38,296 nucleotides of DNA from Clostridia bacterium (GCA_017432485.1 JAFRJB010000035.1:1-38296); one strand, 5' to 3'. Positions 14,800 through 24,100 are shown, numbered from the stretch's first letter. Translations and numbers: made by a program. The notes: generated from the letters alone by a model not told the origin.

Positions 14800-16047
14800 A
14801 TGCAATACGGTTTAATCGGTGAAAAGCTGGGTCACAGTTTTTCTAAAATCATTCACGAGAGTTTGGCAGACTACCGCTATGAACTCAAAGAACTGCCGCG
14901 CGCAGCGTTGGCACAGTTTTTGCGGCAGCGCGACTTTGCGGCAATCAATGTCACCATTCCCTATAAACAGGCGGTTATGGCGCATTTAGATGAGATTGAC
15001 GATGCCGCCAAAGCCATCGGCGCGGTCAATACCATTGTCAATACCGGCGGCAAACTCAAAGGCTATAACACGGACTACCTCGGCTTGAAAGCGCTTATTG
15101 AGAAACACAGTGTTTCCTTGCAGGGCAAAACCGTGGTGATATTAGGCTCCGGCGGTACTTCACTGACCGCGCGGCAGGTAGCAACCGATATGGGTGCTGA
15201 GCGGGTTGTGCGCGTCAGTCGGCGCGCAACACCGGGCTGCATCACCTATGAGGAGCTTTACAGCCGCTACAACACGGCGCAGGTGATTATCAACACCACA
15301 CCGGTGGGGATGTACCCGCAGGTGGAAGGCGCCGCGGCGGATATCGGGCAGTTGGAAGGCTTGGAAGCTGTGTTTGATGCGGTGTATAGCCCGCTGCGCA
15401 CCGACTTGGTTTTAGAAGCAAAACAGCGCGGTCTTATCGCCGCCGGCGGCTTATATATGCTCGTGGCGCAGGCGGTATATGCGAGTGAACTATTTATAGG
15501 TGCTGCCTATGCGCCTGAGACTTTTGAAACAGAGTATCAACATATTCTTTGTAAAATGCAAAACATTGCGCTGGCAGGCATGCCCGGCAGCGGTAAGACG
15601 ACTGTGGGGAAACTTTTGGCAGAAGCACTCGGGCGCGACTATATCGATACCGATGTGCTCATTGAAAAGCAGGCAGGCAAACCGATTAGCGACATTTTTG
15701 CCGATAGCGGTGAAGGGGCATTTCGGCGCTTAGAGAGCGAAACGGTGCAAGCCATTGCCAAGCAGCCGACAGGAGCGGTGATTGCCCTTGGCGGCGGTGC
15801 GGTGCTTGACCCTGCCAACGTGCGCGCACTTAAGCGCAACGCAAAAATCTATTATATCAACCGCAAGATTGAAGACATTGTGCCGACTGTCGACAGACCT
15901 TTGGCACTGAACAGGGAAGCATTGCAGCAGCGCTACCGCGAGCGCCACGCGATTTATGAGCAATGCGCCGATACAGAGATACAAGTAACAGCCGATGCCG
16001 CGGCAGTGGCAGAAGCGATTAGAAAGGACTATTTGAGTGAGAATTAA
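14800..16047 (+). CDS. aroEK: Shikimate dehydrogenase-shikimate kinase fusion
   Basis: One polypeptide for two non-adjacent chemical steps around shikimate: NADPH-dependent reduction of 3-dehydroshikimate, then 3-phosphorylation. The AroE domain (1-252) has the substrate site GHSFSKIIH, the catalytic Lys in INVTIPYKQA, NTDYLGL and the GSGGTSLTA dinucleotide loop. The AroK domain begins at internal Met253 (NIALAGMPGSGKTTVGK, the P-loop) and carries the DTD shikimate-binding motif, EGAFRRLE and GGGAVL. No stop or frameshift lies between them, so it is a true fusion. A separate start at Met253 cannot be excluded. The stop overlaps the aroA GTG by 11 bp. Confidence 0.93.
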   Translation: MQYGLIGEKLGHSFSKIIHESLADYRYELKELPRAALAQFLRQRDFAAINVTIPYKQAVMAHLDEIDDAAKAIGAVNTIVNTGGKLKGYNTDYLGLKALIEKHSVSLQGKTVVILGSGGTSLTARQVATDMGAERVVRVSRRATPGCITYEELYSRYNTAQVIINTTPVGMYPQVEGAAADIGQLEGLEAVFDAVYSPLRTDLVLEAKQRGLIAAGGLYMLVAQAVYASELFIGAAYAPETFETEYQHILCKMQNIALAGMPGSGKTTVGKLLAEALGRDYIDTDVLIEKQAGKPISDIFADSGEGAFRRLESETVQAIAKQPTGAVIALGGGAVLDPANVRALKRNAKIYYINRKIEDIVPTVDRPLALNREALQQRYRERHAIYEQCADTEIQVTADAAAVAEAIRKDYLSEN

Positions 16048-17245
16048 GATTGCCCAAAGCAAAGCAAAAGGCACCATGGCGGCGCCGCCCTCTAAGAGCA
16101 TGGCGCACCGCTATTTGATTTGCGGCGGTTTAAGCGAGGGCACCAGCATTATTTCGGGCATTGATGCTTCCGAAGATGTGCTTGCCACGATGGACTGCCT
16201 CAAAGCCATCGGCGCACAGGTCGAGTGGGTCGGGAACGATGTGCACATTCGCGGCGCCAACCCGATTACAACCTCTCCCGCGCAGCCGCTTGCCTGCCGC
16301 GAGAGCGGCAGCACCCAGCGCTTTTTTGTGCCGCTGTGTTTGGTGGGCGAAGGCGAAGCGCTCTTACAGGGCGAAGAAGGGCTCTTTAAGCGCCCGCTGG
16401 GGGTGTATGAAAAGATATGCGCCGAGCAGGGCATAACTTTTAAGCAGGATGCCGATTCGCTCTATTTAAGCGGCAAACTGCGCGCCGGGGAATATAAAGT
16501 GAAGGGAAATATCTCTTCTCAATTTATCAGCGGTTTACTCTTTGCGCTCCCGCTTTTAGAGGGAGACAGCAAAATCTCTATTTTGCCGCCGATTGAGAGC
16601 CGCCCCTATATTAACCTGACTTTAAGCGCTTTGCAAAAGTTCGGTGTTGAGGCAGCGTGGGCAGATGAAAAGACACTGCTCATCAAGGGCAATCAGCACT
16701 ACAAAGCCACCGAAACGGCAGTGGAGGGGGACTACTCCAATGCGGCATTTTTCGCCGCGCTCAATGCCCTGGGTTCCGATATTCACATTGAGGGGTTGGA
16801 CCCCGACTCGCTGCAGGGCGACAAAGCCTACGAGCGCTATTTGGAAATGCTCTGCAAAGGCACCCCGACCATTCACCTGGGCGACTGCCCCGATTTGGGA
16901 CCGGTGCTTATGGCAGTGGCGGCAGCCAAAAACGGCGCGGTGTTTGATGATACGCGCCGCCTGCGCATAAAAGAGAGCGACCGCGGCGCCTGTATGGCAG
17001 AGGAACTCAAGAAGTTCGGTACGGACGTGGCGGTCTATGAAAACAGCATTGTGGTGTACCCGACCGCATTTCATAAGCCCGACGAGGTCTTGTGCGGGCA
17101 CAACGATCACCGCATCGTGATGAGCTTAAGTGTGTTATTAAGTTTGGTCGGCGGCGAAATCGAAGGCGCACAGGCGGTCAAAAAGAGCCTGCCCGATTTC
17201 TTCGAGCGGCTCAAGGCACTGGGAATAGAGGTAGAAGAAGTATGA
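16037..17245 (+). CDS. aroA: 3-phosphoshikimate 1-carboxyvinyltransferase (EPSP synthase)
   Basis: Transfers the enolpyruvyl group from PEP to shikimate 3-phosphate. It starts with GTG at 16037 inside the end of the aroEK gene, which gives MRIKIAQSKAKGTMAAPPSK; AAAGGA lies upstream. Motifs are PPSKSMAHRYLICGG, RESGSTQRFF, a conserved ISSQFISGLL, and DHRIVMSLSVL near the end. Length (402 residues) is slightly short but complete. The spacing of the glycine and serine residues does not by itself allow a class I or II call. It overlaps tyrA by 4 bp (ATGA), so translation is probably coupled. Confidence 0.95.
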   Translation: MRIKIAQSKAKGTMAAPPSKSMAHRYLICGGLSEGTSIISGIDASEDVLATMDCLKAIGAQVEWVGNDVHIRGANPITTSPAQPLACRESGSTQRFFVPLCLVGEGEALLQGEEGLFKRPLGVYEKICAEQGITFKQDADSLYLSGKLRAGEYKVKGNISSQFISGLLFALPLLEGDSKISILPPIESRPYINLTLSALQKFGVEAAWADEKTLLIKGNQHYKATETAVEGDYSNAAFFAALNALGSDIHIEGLDPDSLQGDKAYERYLEMLCKGTPTIHLGDCPDLGPVLMAVAAAKNGAVFDDTRRLRIKESDRGACMAEELKKFGTDVAVYENSIVVYPTAFHKPDEVLCGHNDHRIVMSLSVLLSLVGGEIEGAQAVKKSLPDFFERLKALGIEVEEV

Positions 17246-18096
17246 ATTTAAGCAGAGATAAAAATATATTAATTGTCGGCTTGGGGCTGTTGGGCGGCTC
17301 GTATGCCATGGCGCTCAGCCGCAAGGATTACCGCGTCAGAGCCATCGGCAAAAGCGGGGAGGGGATTGACTATGCGCTCGAAAGAGGCTTTATTGAGCGC
17401 GGCACCACCACCGTGACAGAAGACTTTGTCGCCTGGGCAGATGTGGTGGTATTCGGCTTGTACCCGCATATTTTTAAAGAGTGGATTGCCGCCTACCAGC
17501 AGTATTTTAAACCCGGCACCGTTATTACCGATGTGACCGGTATTAAGGGCGACTTTGTGCGCGATATTCAGGGGATGCTGCGCGAAGATGTAGAGTATAT
17601 TCCCGCGCACCCGATGTGCGGCAAAGAGGTCTCGGGCGTGCAAAATGCCGATGATAAGATTTTTACCGGCGCCAACTATATTGTCACCCCCACAGAGAAA
17701 AACAGCAAAGAGGCAATCGAACTCTGCCGCGATTTGGGCTGGATTTTGGGCTGCTACCGCGTGGTGGAAATGGATATTGATAAGCACGATGAAATTATCG
17801 GCTTTGTTTCGCAGTTAACCCACTGTATCGCCATTACACTGATGACCTGTAACGAAAAAGAGCATTTGGAAAAATACACCGGCGACTCCTTCCGCGATTT
17901 AACGCGCATTGCCCGCATTAACGATGAAATGTGGTCGGAGCTCTTTATCGACAATAAGGCGGCACTGCTCGAACAGATGAAGGAATTCCGCGAACAATTT
18001 GAAAAATTAGAACAGATGATAGAAACCGAAGATGTTCCCGCCATGCGCGCATTGATGCAGCGCTCAACGCAGCGAAGAAAGTTATTTGATAAATAA
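17242..18096 (+). CDS. tyrA: Prephenate dehydrogenase
   Basis: NAD(P)-dependent oxidative decarboxylation of prephenate, the branch to tyrosine. The start at 17242 overlaps the aroA stop (ATGA); a longer reading into aroA (from 17092) was rejected. The N-terminal Rossmann fold has ILIVGLGLLGGSYAMAL. The catalytic HPMCGKE motif is at about residues 121-127, and the C-terminal helical dimer domain is present. At 284 residues it has no ACT domain, so feedback control by tyrosine through that domain is not expected. The last codons and the stop form the left arm of a 14-bp hairpin. Confidence 0.94.
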   Translation: MNLSRDKNILIVGLGLLGGSYAMALSRKDYRVRAIGKSGEGIDYALERGFIERGTTTVTEDFVAWADVVVFGLYPHIFKEWIAAYQQYFKPGTVITDVTGIKGDFVRDIQGMLREDVEYIPAHPMCGKEVSGVQNADDKIFTGANYIVTPTEKNSKEAIELCRDLGWILGCYRVVEMDIDKHDEIIGFVSQLTHCIAITLMTCNEKEHLEKYTGDSFRDLTRIARINDEMWSELFIDNKAALLEQMKEFREQFEKLEQMIETEDVPAMRALMQRSTQRRKLFDK

Positions 18097-18104
18097 CTTT
18101 CTTC
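18074..18104 (+). terminator. Gene-tail hairpin at the tyrA stop
   Basis: GAAGAAAGTTATTT (18074-18087) and AAATAACTTTCTTC (18091-18104) form a perfect 14-bp stem with a GAT loop. The left arm codes for the last residues of TyrA and the stop is in the right arm. There is no long T-tract. The right arm runs into array E. Confidence 0.7.
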
Positions 18105-18141
18105 AGTGTTCAGTGTTCAGTGTTCAGTTTTCAGCGTTCAG
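18100..18141. repeat. 7-bp-period array E (TTCAGTG class)
   Basis: Six units: TCTTCAG, TGTTCAG three times, TTTTCAG, CGTTCAG. The array overlaps the right arm of the tyrA tail hairpin and lies 40 bp upstream of the four-helix-bundle gene. Confidence 0.88.
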
Positions 18142-18180
18142 TGGACATTGTCGTTACTCTGATTGGAATGGAGAAAAAAG

Positions 18181-18543
18181 ATGGGATATTCTAATTATAA
18201 AGATTTAGTTGTGTGGACTAAATCCATGGATTTAGTCAAAGAGGTGTATCAATTAATAGAACTTTTACCGAAAGAGGAGAAGTTTTCTTTAGCAGACCAA
18301 ATCAGGCGCTCCGTGATTTCGATTCCTTCTAATATAGCCGAAGGAGAATCACGAAAAACAAAAAAGGAATTCATCAATTTTTTATCAATTGCTAACGGTT
18401 CCAGAGCGGAGTTAGAAACACAATTGTTAATTGGGTGTATGCTTGGTTATTATACCGAACAGCAAGTGCAAAAGGCGATGGATTTGAGCAACGAGATATC
18501 TCGAATGATTTATGCACTTATCAAAAAAATGGAAGAACAATAA
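18181..18543 (+). CDS. Four-helix bundle protein of the 23S rRNA intervening-sequence family
   Basis: A 120-residue all-helical protein. It opens with NYKDLVVWTKSMDLV and contains LADQIRRSVISIPSNIAEG, the characteristic signature of the family once called S23 or IVP (PF05635), first seen encoded in 23S rRNA intervening sequences. Molecular function is not established; a pentameric helical bundle is known for relatives. The ATG at 18181 has GGAG ten bases upstream; an in-frame ATG at 18163 lacks a good site. It is more AT-rich than the neighbouring aro genes and is bracketed by inverted 7-bp arrays (E and F), so it looks like an insert in an otherwise continuous aromatic cluster. Confidence 0.88.
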   Translation: MGYSNYKDLVVWTKSMDLVKEVYQLIELLPKEEKFSLADQIRRSVISIPSNIAEGESRKTKKEFINFLSIANGSRAELETQLLIGCMLGYYTEQQVQKAMDLSNEISRMIYALIKKMEEQ

Positions 18544-18598
18544 TAATGGTAAAGATAAGTGAAGAATTCAGTTTGTTTATGTGAGTGTGGTTTTTAAA

Positions 18599-18626
18599 CT
18601 GAAAACTGAACCCTGAACACTGAAAA
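18599..18626. repeat. 7-bp-period array F (CTGAACA class)
   Basis: Four units CTGAAAA, CTGAACC, CTGAACA, CTGAAAA. They are in inverted orientation to array E, on the other side of the four-helix-bundle gene. Confidence 0.85.
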
Positions 18627-18647
18627 CTACGATTGGAGTGAGTAACT

Positions 18648-19685
18648 ATGAGTATGAATAATATGGACTTCAAGCGCAAGCTGCCTATCCCGATGGATGT
18701 CAAAGAGAAGTACCCGATACCGCTGGAAGTGCTTGAATATAAAGAGAGGCGCGATAAGGAAATTCAAGCCGTTTTTACCGGCGAGAGCGATAAGTTTGTG
18801 CTGGTCATCGGTCCCTGCTCGGCAGACAGGGAAGATGCGGTGATGGAGTATATCTATCACCTCAAAGATGTGCAGGAGAAGGTCAAGGATAAAATCATCA
18901 TCATTCCGCGCATCTACACCAACAAACCGCGCACCACCGGCGATGGCTATAAGGGCATGCTGCACCAGCCTGACCCTCACACCAAGCCGGATATGTATAA
19001 GGGCATTGTCGAAATCAGGCACCTGCATTCGCGCGCTCTTATTGAGTGCGGCTTCGGCACGGCGGATGAAATGCTGTACCCGGATAACCACCGCTACCTT
19101 TCCGACTTACTCTCTTACACCGCGATTGGGGCGCGCTCTACCGAGAACCAGCAGCACCGCCTGACCGCGAGCGGGCTTTCGGTGCCCGTGGGCTTTAAAA
19201 ACCCCACGAGCGGCGATATCGGCGTGATGATGAATTCCATCACCGCCGCCCAACACCCCCACACTTTTATTTACAGAGGCTGGGAGGTTGAGAGCTTCGG
19301 CAACCCGCTGGCGCATGCGATTTTAAGGGGTTTCGTGGATGCCTACGGTAAGCCCATGCCTAACTACCATTATGAAGACTTGATGCTTCTGAGTGAAGCT
19401 TACGATAAACGCCAACTGCAAAATAAAGCGGTGATTGTCGACTGCAACCACTGCAATTCCGGCAAAGACTTCAGCCAGCAGCCGCGCATTGCCATGGAGG
19501 TCTTAAACTCGATGAAAGCCTCCGGCGATGTGAAAGCGCTTGTGAAGGGCTTGATGATTGAGAGTTACCTTGTCGACGGCGCCCAAAAGATTGGCGGCGA
19601 TGTTTACGGGCAATCGATTACCGATGCTTGCCTCGGCTGGGAAAAGAGCGAAAAACTGATTTTACAAATTGCCGAAAACTTGTAA
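18648..19685 (+). CDS. aroF: DAHP synthase (3-deoxy-7-phosphoheptulonate synthase), type I
   Basis: First step of the shikimate pathway, joining PEP and erythrose 4-phosphate. A 345-residue AroFGH-type (class I-alpha) enzyme with LVIGPCSADRED, RIYTNKPRTTGDGYKGM-type motifs (KPRT), ARSTENQQHR and the metal-binding DCNHCNSGKD near the C-terminus. An E. coli-like N-terminal extension is present, so feedback inhibition through it is possible, but the effector cannot be read. The start has GGAGTGAG upstream. It is separated from tyrA by the four-helix-bundle gene and two repeat arrays, so it may have its own promoter, which was not found. It ends at a strong terminator. Confidence 0.95.
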   Translation: MSMNNMDFKRKLPIPMDVKEKYPIPLEVLEYKERRDKEIQAVFTGESDKFVLVIGPCSADREDAVMEYIYHLKDVQEKVKDKIIIIPRIYTNKPRTTGDGYKGMLHQPDPHTKPDMYKGIVEIRHLHSRALIECGFGTADEMLYPDNHRYLSDLLSYTAIGARSTENQQHRLTASGLSVPVGFKNPTSGDIGVMMNSITAAQHPHTFIYRGWEVESFGNPLAHAILRGFVDAYGKPMPNYHYEDLMLLSEAYDKRQLQNKAVIVDCNHCNSGKDFSQQPRIAMEVLNSMKASGDVKALVKGLMIESYLVDGAQKIGGDVYGQSITDACLGWEKSEKLILQIAENL

Positions 19686-19716
19686 AAAAACTGCGAAGCA
19701 CAGCTTCGCAGTTTTT
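19684..19716 (+). terminator. Rho-independent terminator of the aromatic cluster
   Basis: AACTGCGAAGC / GCTTCGCAGTT with an ACA loop, an A-run before and TTTTTT after. It continues into array G. Confidence 0.93.
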
Positions 19717-19720
19717 TAGT

Positions 19721-19748
19721 TTGGAGAGTGTAGAGTGAAGAGTGGAGT
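19721..19748. repeat. 7-bp-period array G (GAGTGGA class)
   Basis: TTGGAGA, GTGTAGA, GTGAAGA, GTGGAGT, just after the aroF terminator and leading into TTGAGGGCG. Confidence 0.75.
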
Positions 19749-20030
19749 TGAGGGCGACACATTCGCGCTTGTTCCGCTTCGCTCTAATGAGTGGGGGAGG
19801 GTCTCTGCGCCCTCCCGGTATGGGCGGATACCATCCGCCCGCTTTAATAATAGATAACAGTTTGGCGGTTCGTTAAAACGAACCGCCGAAAAAAGTGCCG
19901 CAAAGCGGCACTGCTGAACTCTGGACAGCAGGGAGTCACCCGCACCTGATTTATAAAAGTCGGGTTTGCGGAGCAAACAGAAACAGTAGAGTCTGTTCAA
20001 TGTTCAATTTGTCCTCTTCTTGTCGTGCTT
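19749..20030. repeat. Mosaic of small hairpin modules
   Basis: No gene is visible. The stretch contains a GAGGGCG module (19750-19790, copy at 25-60) and the perfect hairpins GGGAGGG/CCCTCCC (19795-19816), GGGCGGAT/ATCCGCCC (19822-19840), GGCGGTTCGTT/AACGAACCGCC (19864-19887) and GTGCCGC/GCGGCAC (19895-19911). Next come a CTGCTGAACT remnant, a GGGAGTCACCCGCACC module shared with 26505, and two TGTTCAA 7-mers (19994-20007). Confidence 0.65.
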
Positions 20031-20045
20031 GGAGCGCACGCCAGA

Positions 20046-20121
20046 CCCTCTGTCACTGCGTGACGTCTCCCTAACAGGGAGCACCTTGACGAGGGGAGAT
20101 GGGTGCGTAGCACCCAGAGGG
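20046..20121. repeat. CCCTCTGTCAC-type palindromic element
   Basis: Outer arms CCCTCTG (20046-20052) and CAGAGGG (20115-20121) enclose GTCAC/GTGAC, CTCCC/GGGAG and GGGTGC/GCACCC hairpins. A shorter relative lies at 26469-26508. Similar clover-shaped repeats are common in Clostridia genomes. Confidence 0.65.
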
Positions 20122-20170
20122 GTAGATACTGAACTCTTTTGATTCTATAATATGTATTTAAAATGATAGA

Positions 20171-20199
20171 TTGAAATATATTAAAAACTATGTTATGAT
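20171..20199 (+). promoter_or_regulatory. Promoter of the HTH-protein/LRR-protein operon
   Basis: TTGAAA (20171-20176), exactly 17 bp, TATGAT (20194-20199). The transcript would begin at the cruciform at 20206. Confidence 0.7.
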
Positions 20200-20205
20200 T
20201 AAATT

Positions 20206-20338
20206 GCGAAACTAATTGAATAATATATTTTCTTTTTGGAACAATAGGCGTGTGATTTTTTATCTTTTGATAAAAATGCATGCTCTTATTTGGCATATTG
20301 TGCACGCTTGTGTTCCAATATTGTTCAATTAGTTTCGC
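20206..20338. repeat. 133-bp cruciform in the operon leader
   Basis: A perfect 15-bp outer stem GCGAAACTAATTGAA (20206-20220) / TTCAATTAGTTTCGC (20324-20338). Further in, GGAACA/TGTTCC and GCGTG/CACGC pair in register, and inside them are the hairpins TTTTTATC/GATAAAAA and ATGC/GCAT. It lies between the promoter and the gene at 20404, so it would be the 5' leader RNA. It could equally be a small mobile palindrome. Confidence 0.7.
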
Positions 20339-20403
20339 AGCTTTGAGCATTGCGTTTTTGGCGCAGCTTTTAGCTGCGCATTTTTTGTTTTGGAGGGGAC
20401 GTT

Positions 20404-21123
20404 ATGGAGATTGAATTTAAAGAAAAAGAAAAATATTTTGATGAAATCGCAGCAAAGTTTTTTAATCGTAACTTTGGAACAGCAAGCAAAAATGATATTG
20501 AATTGTTAATGTTCAAGTTTTATATTGAGACTTTAATCAATGATTACGAGGATAAAAGCGATAAAACTATAAATTATGATAATATTTCAGATTATAAAAT
20601 TGCTCGCGATTTGGGAATTACACCTCAGCGAGTTCGAAACTTAAAACTAAAAAAAGACTTAGTTTATCCTCAAAAGTTTGATTGGAGAGTTTCTTTTTCA
20701 AAACTAATGGTCGATTCCAAAAGAGTTAGAGTGGATGAAAAAATGATAAAACTTTCAATCCCAGACCCGGTTCTTTTTATGGAAATTCAAAACTATATTG
20801 AAAAACAGGGAGGCTATGTTGACATCCAGTTAAATAGCAAATTATTAACTGTTCCGCTTGAAGATTTTGAGCAATTAATACAACTTGTTTGTTCTGACGA
20901 AGAATACAAAGTTTTTTTGAAAAAGCTTGAAATAGAGTATCAAAAACTCAAACAAGAAAGCATCCCTGAAAAAGACAAATTTGACAAGGTGAAAATCATA
21001 TCAGAAATAATTGCAAATTCCGCACAAGCAGCTGCCGATATTGCAACTATTTTTACACCAACAGGTATAGCAGCAAAAGGACTTACGGAGATATTTAAAA
21101 AGATTGTTGAGGTAAAAAAATGA
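20404..21123 (+). CDS. Unknown protein with HTH-like segment, coupled to the LRR surface protein
   Basis: A 239-residue protein not recognised as any named family. The ATG follows GGAGGGGACG. Residues about 1-60 are charged and helical. About 62-85 (DYKIARDLGITPQRVRNLK) reads as a helix-turn-helix. The middle (100-180) is mixed alpha/beta with LLTVPLEDFEQLIQLV. The C-terminus (about 196-239) is an Ala/Ile-rich amphipathic or membrane-associating helix pair (AQAAADIATIFTPTGIAAKG). There is no signal peptide. The stop overlaps the next start by 4 bp (ATGA), so it is translationally coupled to a very large secreted protein, an odd pairing for a cytoplasmic DNA-binding-like protein. Base composition is much more AT-rich than the aromatic or iron-sulfur genes, which suggests transfer. 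Confidence 0.75.
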   Translation: MEIEFKEKEKYFDEIAAKFFNRNFGTASKNDIELLMFKFYIETLINDYEDKSDKTINYDNISDYKIARDLGITPQRVRNLKLKKDLVYPQKFDWRVSFSKLMVDSKRVRVDEKMIKLSIPDPVLFMEIQNYIEKQGGYVDIQLNSKLLTVPLEDFEQLIQLVCSDEEYKVFLKKLEIEYQKLKQESIPEKDKFDKVKIISEIIANSAQAAADIATIFTPTGIAAKGLTEIFKKIVEVKK

Positions 21124-24100
21124 AAAAAGCAATAAGTTTATTATTAGTTATCGTTATGCTTTGCAGCACTTTTGCAGGATTGCAAATTACTTCACATGCT
21201 GAAGTGATTAGTGGAAGTTGCGGTGACAATGTAACTTACACATTTGAATCATCAACAGGATTGCTCACGATAAGCGGAACTGGACCGATGCAGAATTATT
21301 CTGTTTTTAGCGGAAGTCCTTTTAGAAACTTGTCCGGTATTAAGACCGTGATAATAAATGACGGTGTCACTAGCATAGGTTCTGCGGCGTTTTCTGGTTG
21401 CAAAGACATACAAGAATTGACAATGCCTGCATCGACAGCGATTTACAATAGCCAAACCACATTTAACGGCTGCACTAATATCGAAAAAGTCACTTTAACA
21501 AAAGGTACGGGTGTGATGAATTTTGATTGTTCAAGTAGTTATACTCCTTGGTATATAAGCCGAACATCACTCAAAGAGTTGATTTTGGAAGATGGAATTA
21601 CCAATATTTGCAATGGTGCTTTTTTCGATTGCATCGGCTTAACAAATGTTTCCATCCCAAACTCTGTTACGAATATTGGCAGTATTGCTTTTCAAGGTTG
21701 TTACGGTTTAAAAAGCATTATCATTGGCAATAGTGTTACAAGCATTGACCTTTCTGCCTTTTCGGGTTGTACAGGGCTAACAAGCATCACCATTCCGAAT
21801 TCTGTCACAAGTATTGGAAATGGCGCATTCATTAATTGCACCGGATTAATGAGTATTACCATTCCGGATTCTGTCACAAACATTGGCAAAAATGTATTTT
21901 CCGGTTGCAGCGGATTAACAAGCATCACCATTTCGGACTCCATCACCAGTATTGGAGATTCTGCATTTCGTGGCTGCAGCGGTTTAACGAGCATTATCAT
22001 TCCGAATTCTGTCACAAGCATAGGTGATTCTGCATTTTTTAATTGCAGCGGATTAAAAGAACTGACTATGCCTTCTTCTGCAAAAATCTACAATAGTAGT
22101 AGCACTTTTTATAATTGCACCAATATCCAAAAAGTGACCTTAACCAAAGGAACCGGAACTATGCAGAATTACGCTTCTGCAAGTTCTGCAAGCGATACAT
22201 ATTATCAGTATACACCATGGTATATCAGCCGTAATAATCTCAAAGAATTGGTATTGGAAGAAGGAATCAACAATATCAGTAGTTATTCATTTTATGGTTG
22301 CAGTGAGTTAACAAAAATCACCATTCCGGATTCCGTCACAAGCATTGACTCTTTTGCGTTTTATGGTACCGGTTATTACGATAATTCTGATAATTGGGAA
22401 GATGATGTTTTATATATTGGGAATTGTTTAATTGAAGCAAATGATTCACTTACAGGAGAGTATGCTGTAAAAACTGAAACAAAAGTTATTGCTGAAGATG
22501 CATTTCGTGATTGCGGCAATTTAACTGGTATTACAATTCCTGATTCTGTCACAAATATTGGGGCTTATGCATTCAGAGGTTGTAGTGGATTAATAAATGT
22601 TAATATGGGCAATTCAGTTATAAGAATTGAACGTGCTGCTTTTTTTAATTGTAAAAGTTTGACAAGCGTTACGATTCCGGATTCAGTTACAAACATTGGG
22701 CTTGAAGCATTTGGATATTGCAGCGAGTTAAAAGAGTTGACTATGCCTTGTTCGGTAAAAATCTATAATTTGTTTAGTACTTTTTATAATTGTTCCAACA
22801 TCGAAAAAGTCACCTTGACCAAGGGTTTGGGAATAATGCAAAATTATTCATCCGAAAAAGGATCCGAAACAGGGAGTGGTGATACTTATTACCAATACAC
22901 ACCCTGGTATATCAGCTGCAATAATCTGAAAGAAGTAGTATTGGAAGAAGGAATTACCAATATCGGCAGTTATACATTTTACGGTTGTAGTGAGTTGACA
23001 AGCGTAAGTATTCCGGATTCCGTCACAAGCATTGGGGAATATGCATTTTATGATTGTAGCGGGTTGGCGAACATTGCTATCCCCGATTCCGTTACAAGCA
23101 TTGGTGCACTTGCGTTTTATGGTACCAGTTATTACAATGATTCTAATAATTGGGAAGATGGTGTTTTATATAACGGGAGTTATTTAATTGAAGCAAAAAA
23201 TTCACTTTTCGGAGATTATACTGTAAAAACTGAAACAAAGCACATTACAAATAATGCATTTTCTTCTTGTAGCGGCTTAACAAGCATCATTATTCCAATC
23301 ACTGTCACAAGCATTGGCAGTATGGCATTTGCAGGAGCAACAAGTTTAAATGACATTTCTATATTGAATGATGATTGCGAGATTAATGATGCTGCCACAA
23401 CTTTGCCTGAAAACACTGTGATTCATGCTAATCCAAATTCCACAGCGCAAGCATATGCACGGGAATATGGCAGAACTTTCGAGTGCCTCGAACACACAAT
23501 TGTAAATGAAGAAGCAGTAGCGGCAACTTGCGAACAAGCGGGCTATACAGCAACAAGCTATTGTTCTGTATGTGGGAAAGTATTTCAAGCAAAAGAAGAA
23601 GTACCGGCGTTAGGGCATAATTATTCTTCGGAAATCATTGCAGCACCAACTTGCACGGAAACAGGTGTTAAAAAATATACTTGCTCTCGCTGTGAAGGTA
23701 CCTACAAGGAGACGATTGAGGCTTTAGGTCACACGGAAGCGCTTATCCCAGCTGTTGCACCGACTTGCGAACAAACCGGTTTAACACAAGGGAAACGTTG
23801 TTCTGTGTGTGAAGCAATATTGGTGGAACAAGAAATAGTTCCGGCACTCGAACACGATTGGGGCGAGTGGGAAGTTACCAACGCTGCCACTTGCACTGAC
23901 AAAGGTCTTGAAACAAGAGTTTGTTCGAGAGACAGTTCTCATATCGAAACAAGAGATATTGATGCATTAGGTCACGACTATGTGCCGACTGTCACACCGC
24001 CGACTTGTACCGAACAAGGCTTCACCACTTACACTTGCTCCCGCTGTCCGGCAGGTTATGTAGATGATTATGTGCCAGCCATCGGGCATAATTATGGCGA

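Noticed and set aside
17092..17241. N-terminal extension of prephenate dehydrogenase
   Set aside because: It would run inside aroA in another frame. The ATG at 17242 overlaps the aroA stop and starts the Rossmann fold properly.
19716..20350. Minus-strand frames of 94 and 117 codons in the gap after the DAHP synthase gene
   Set aside because: They cover hairpin modules and the cruciform and show no protein-like features.
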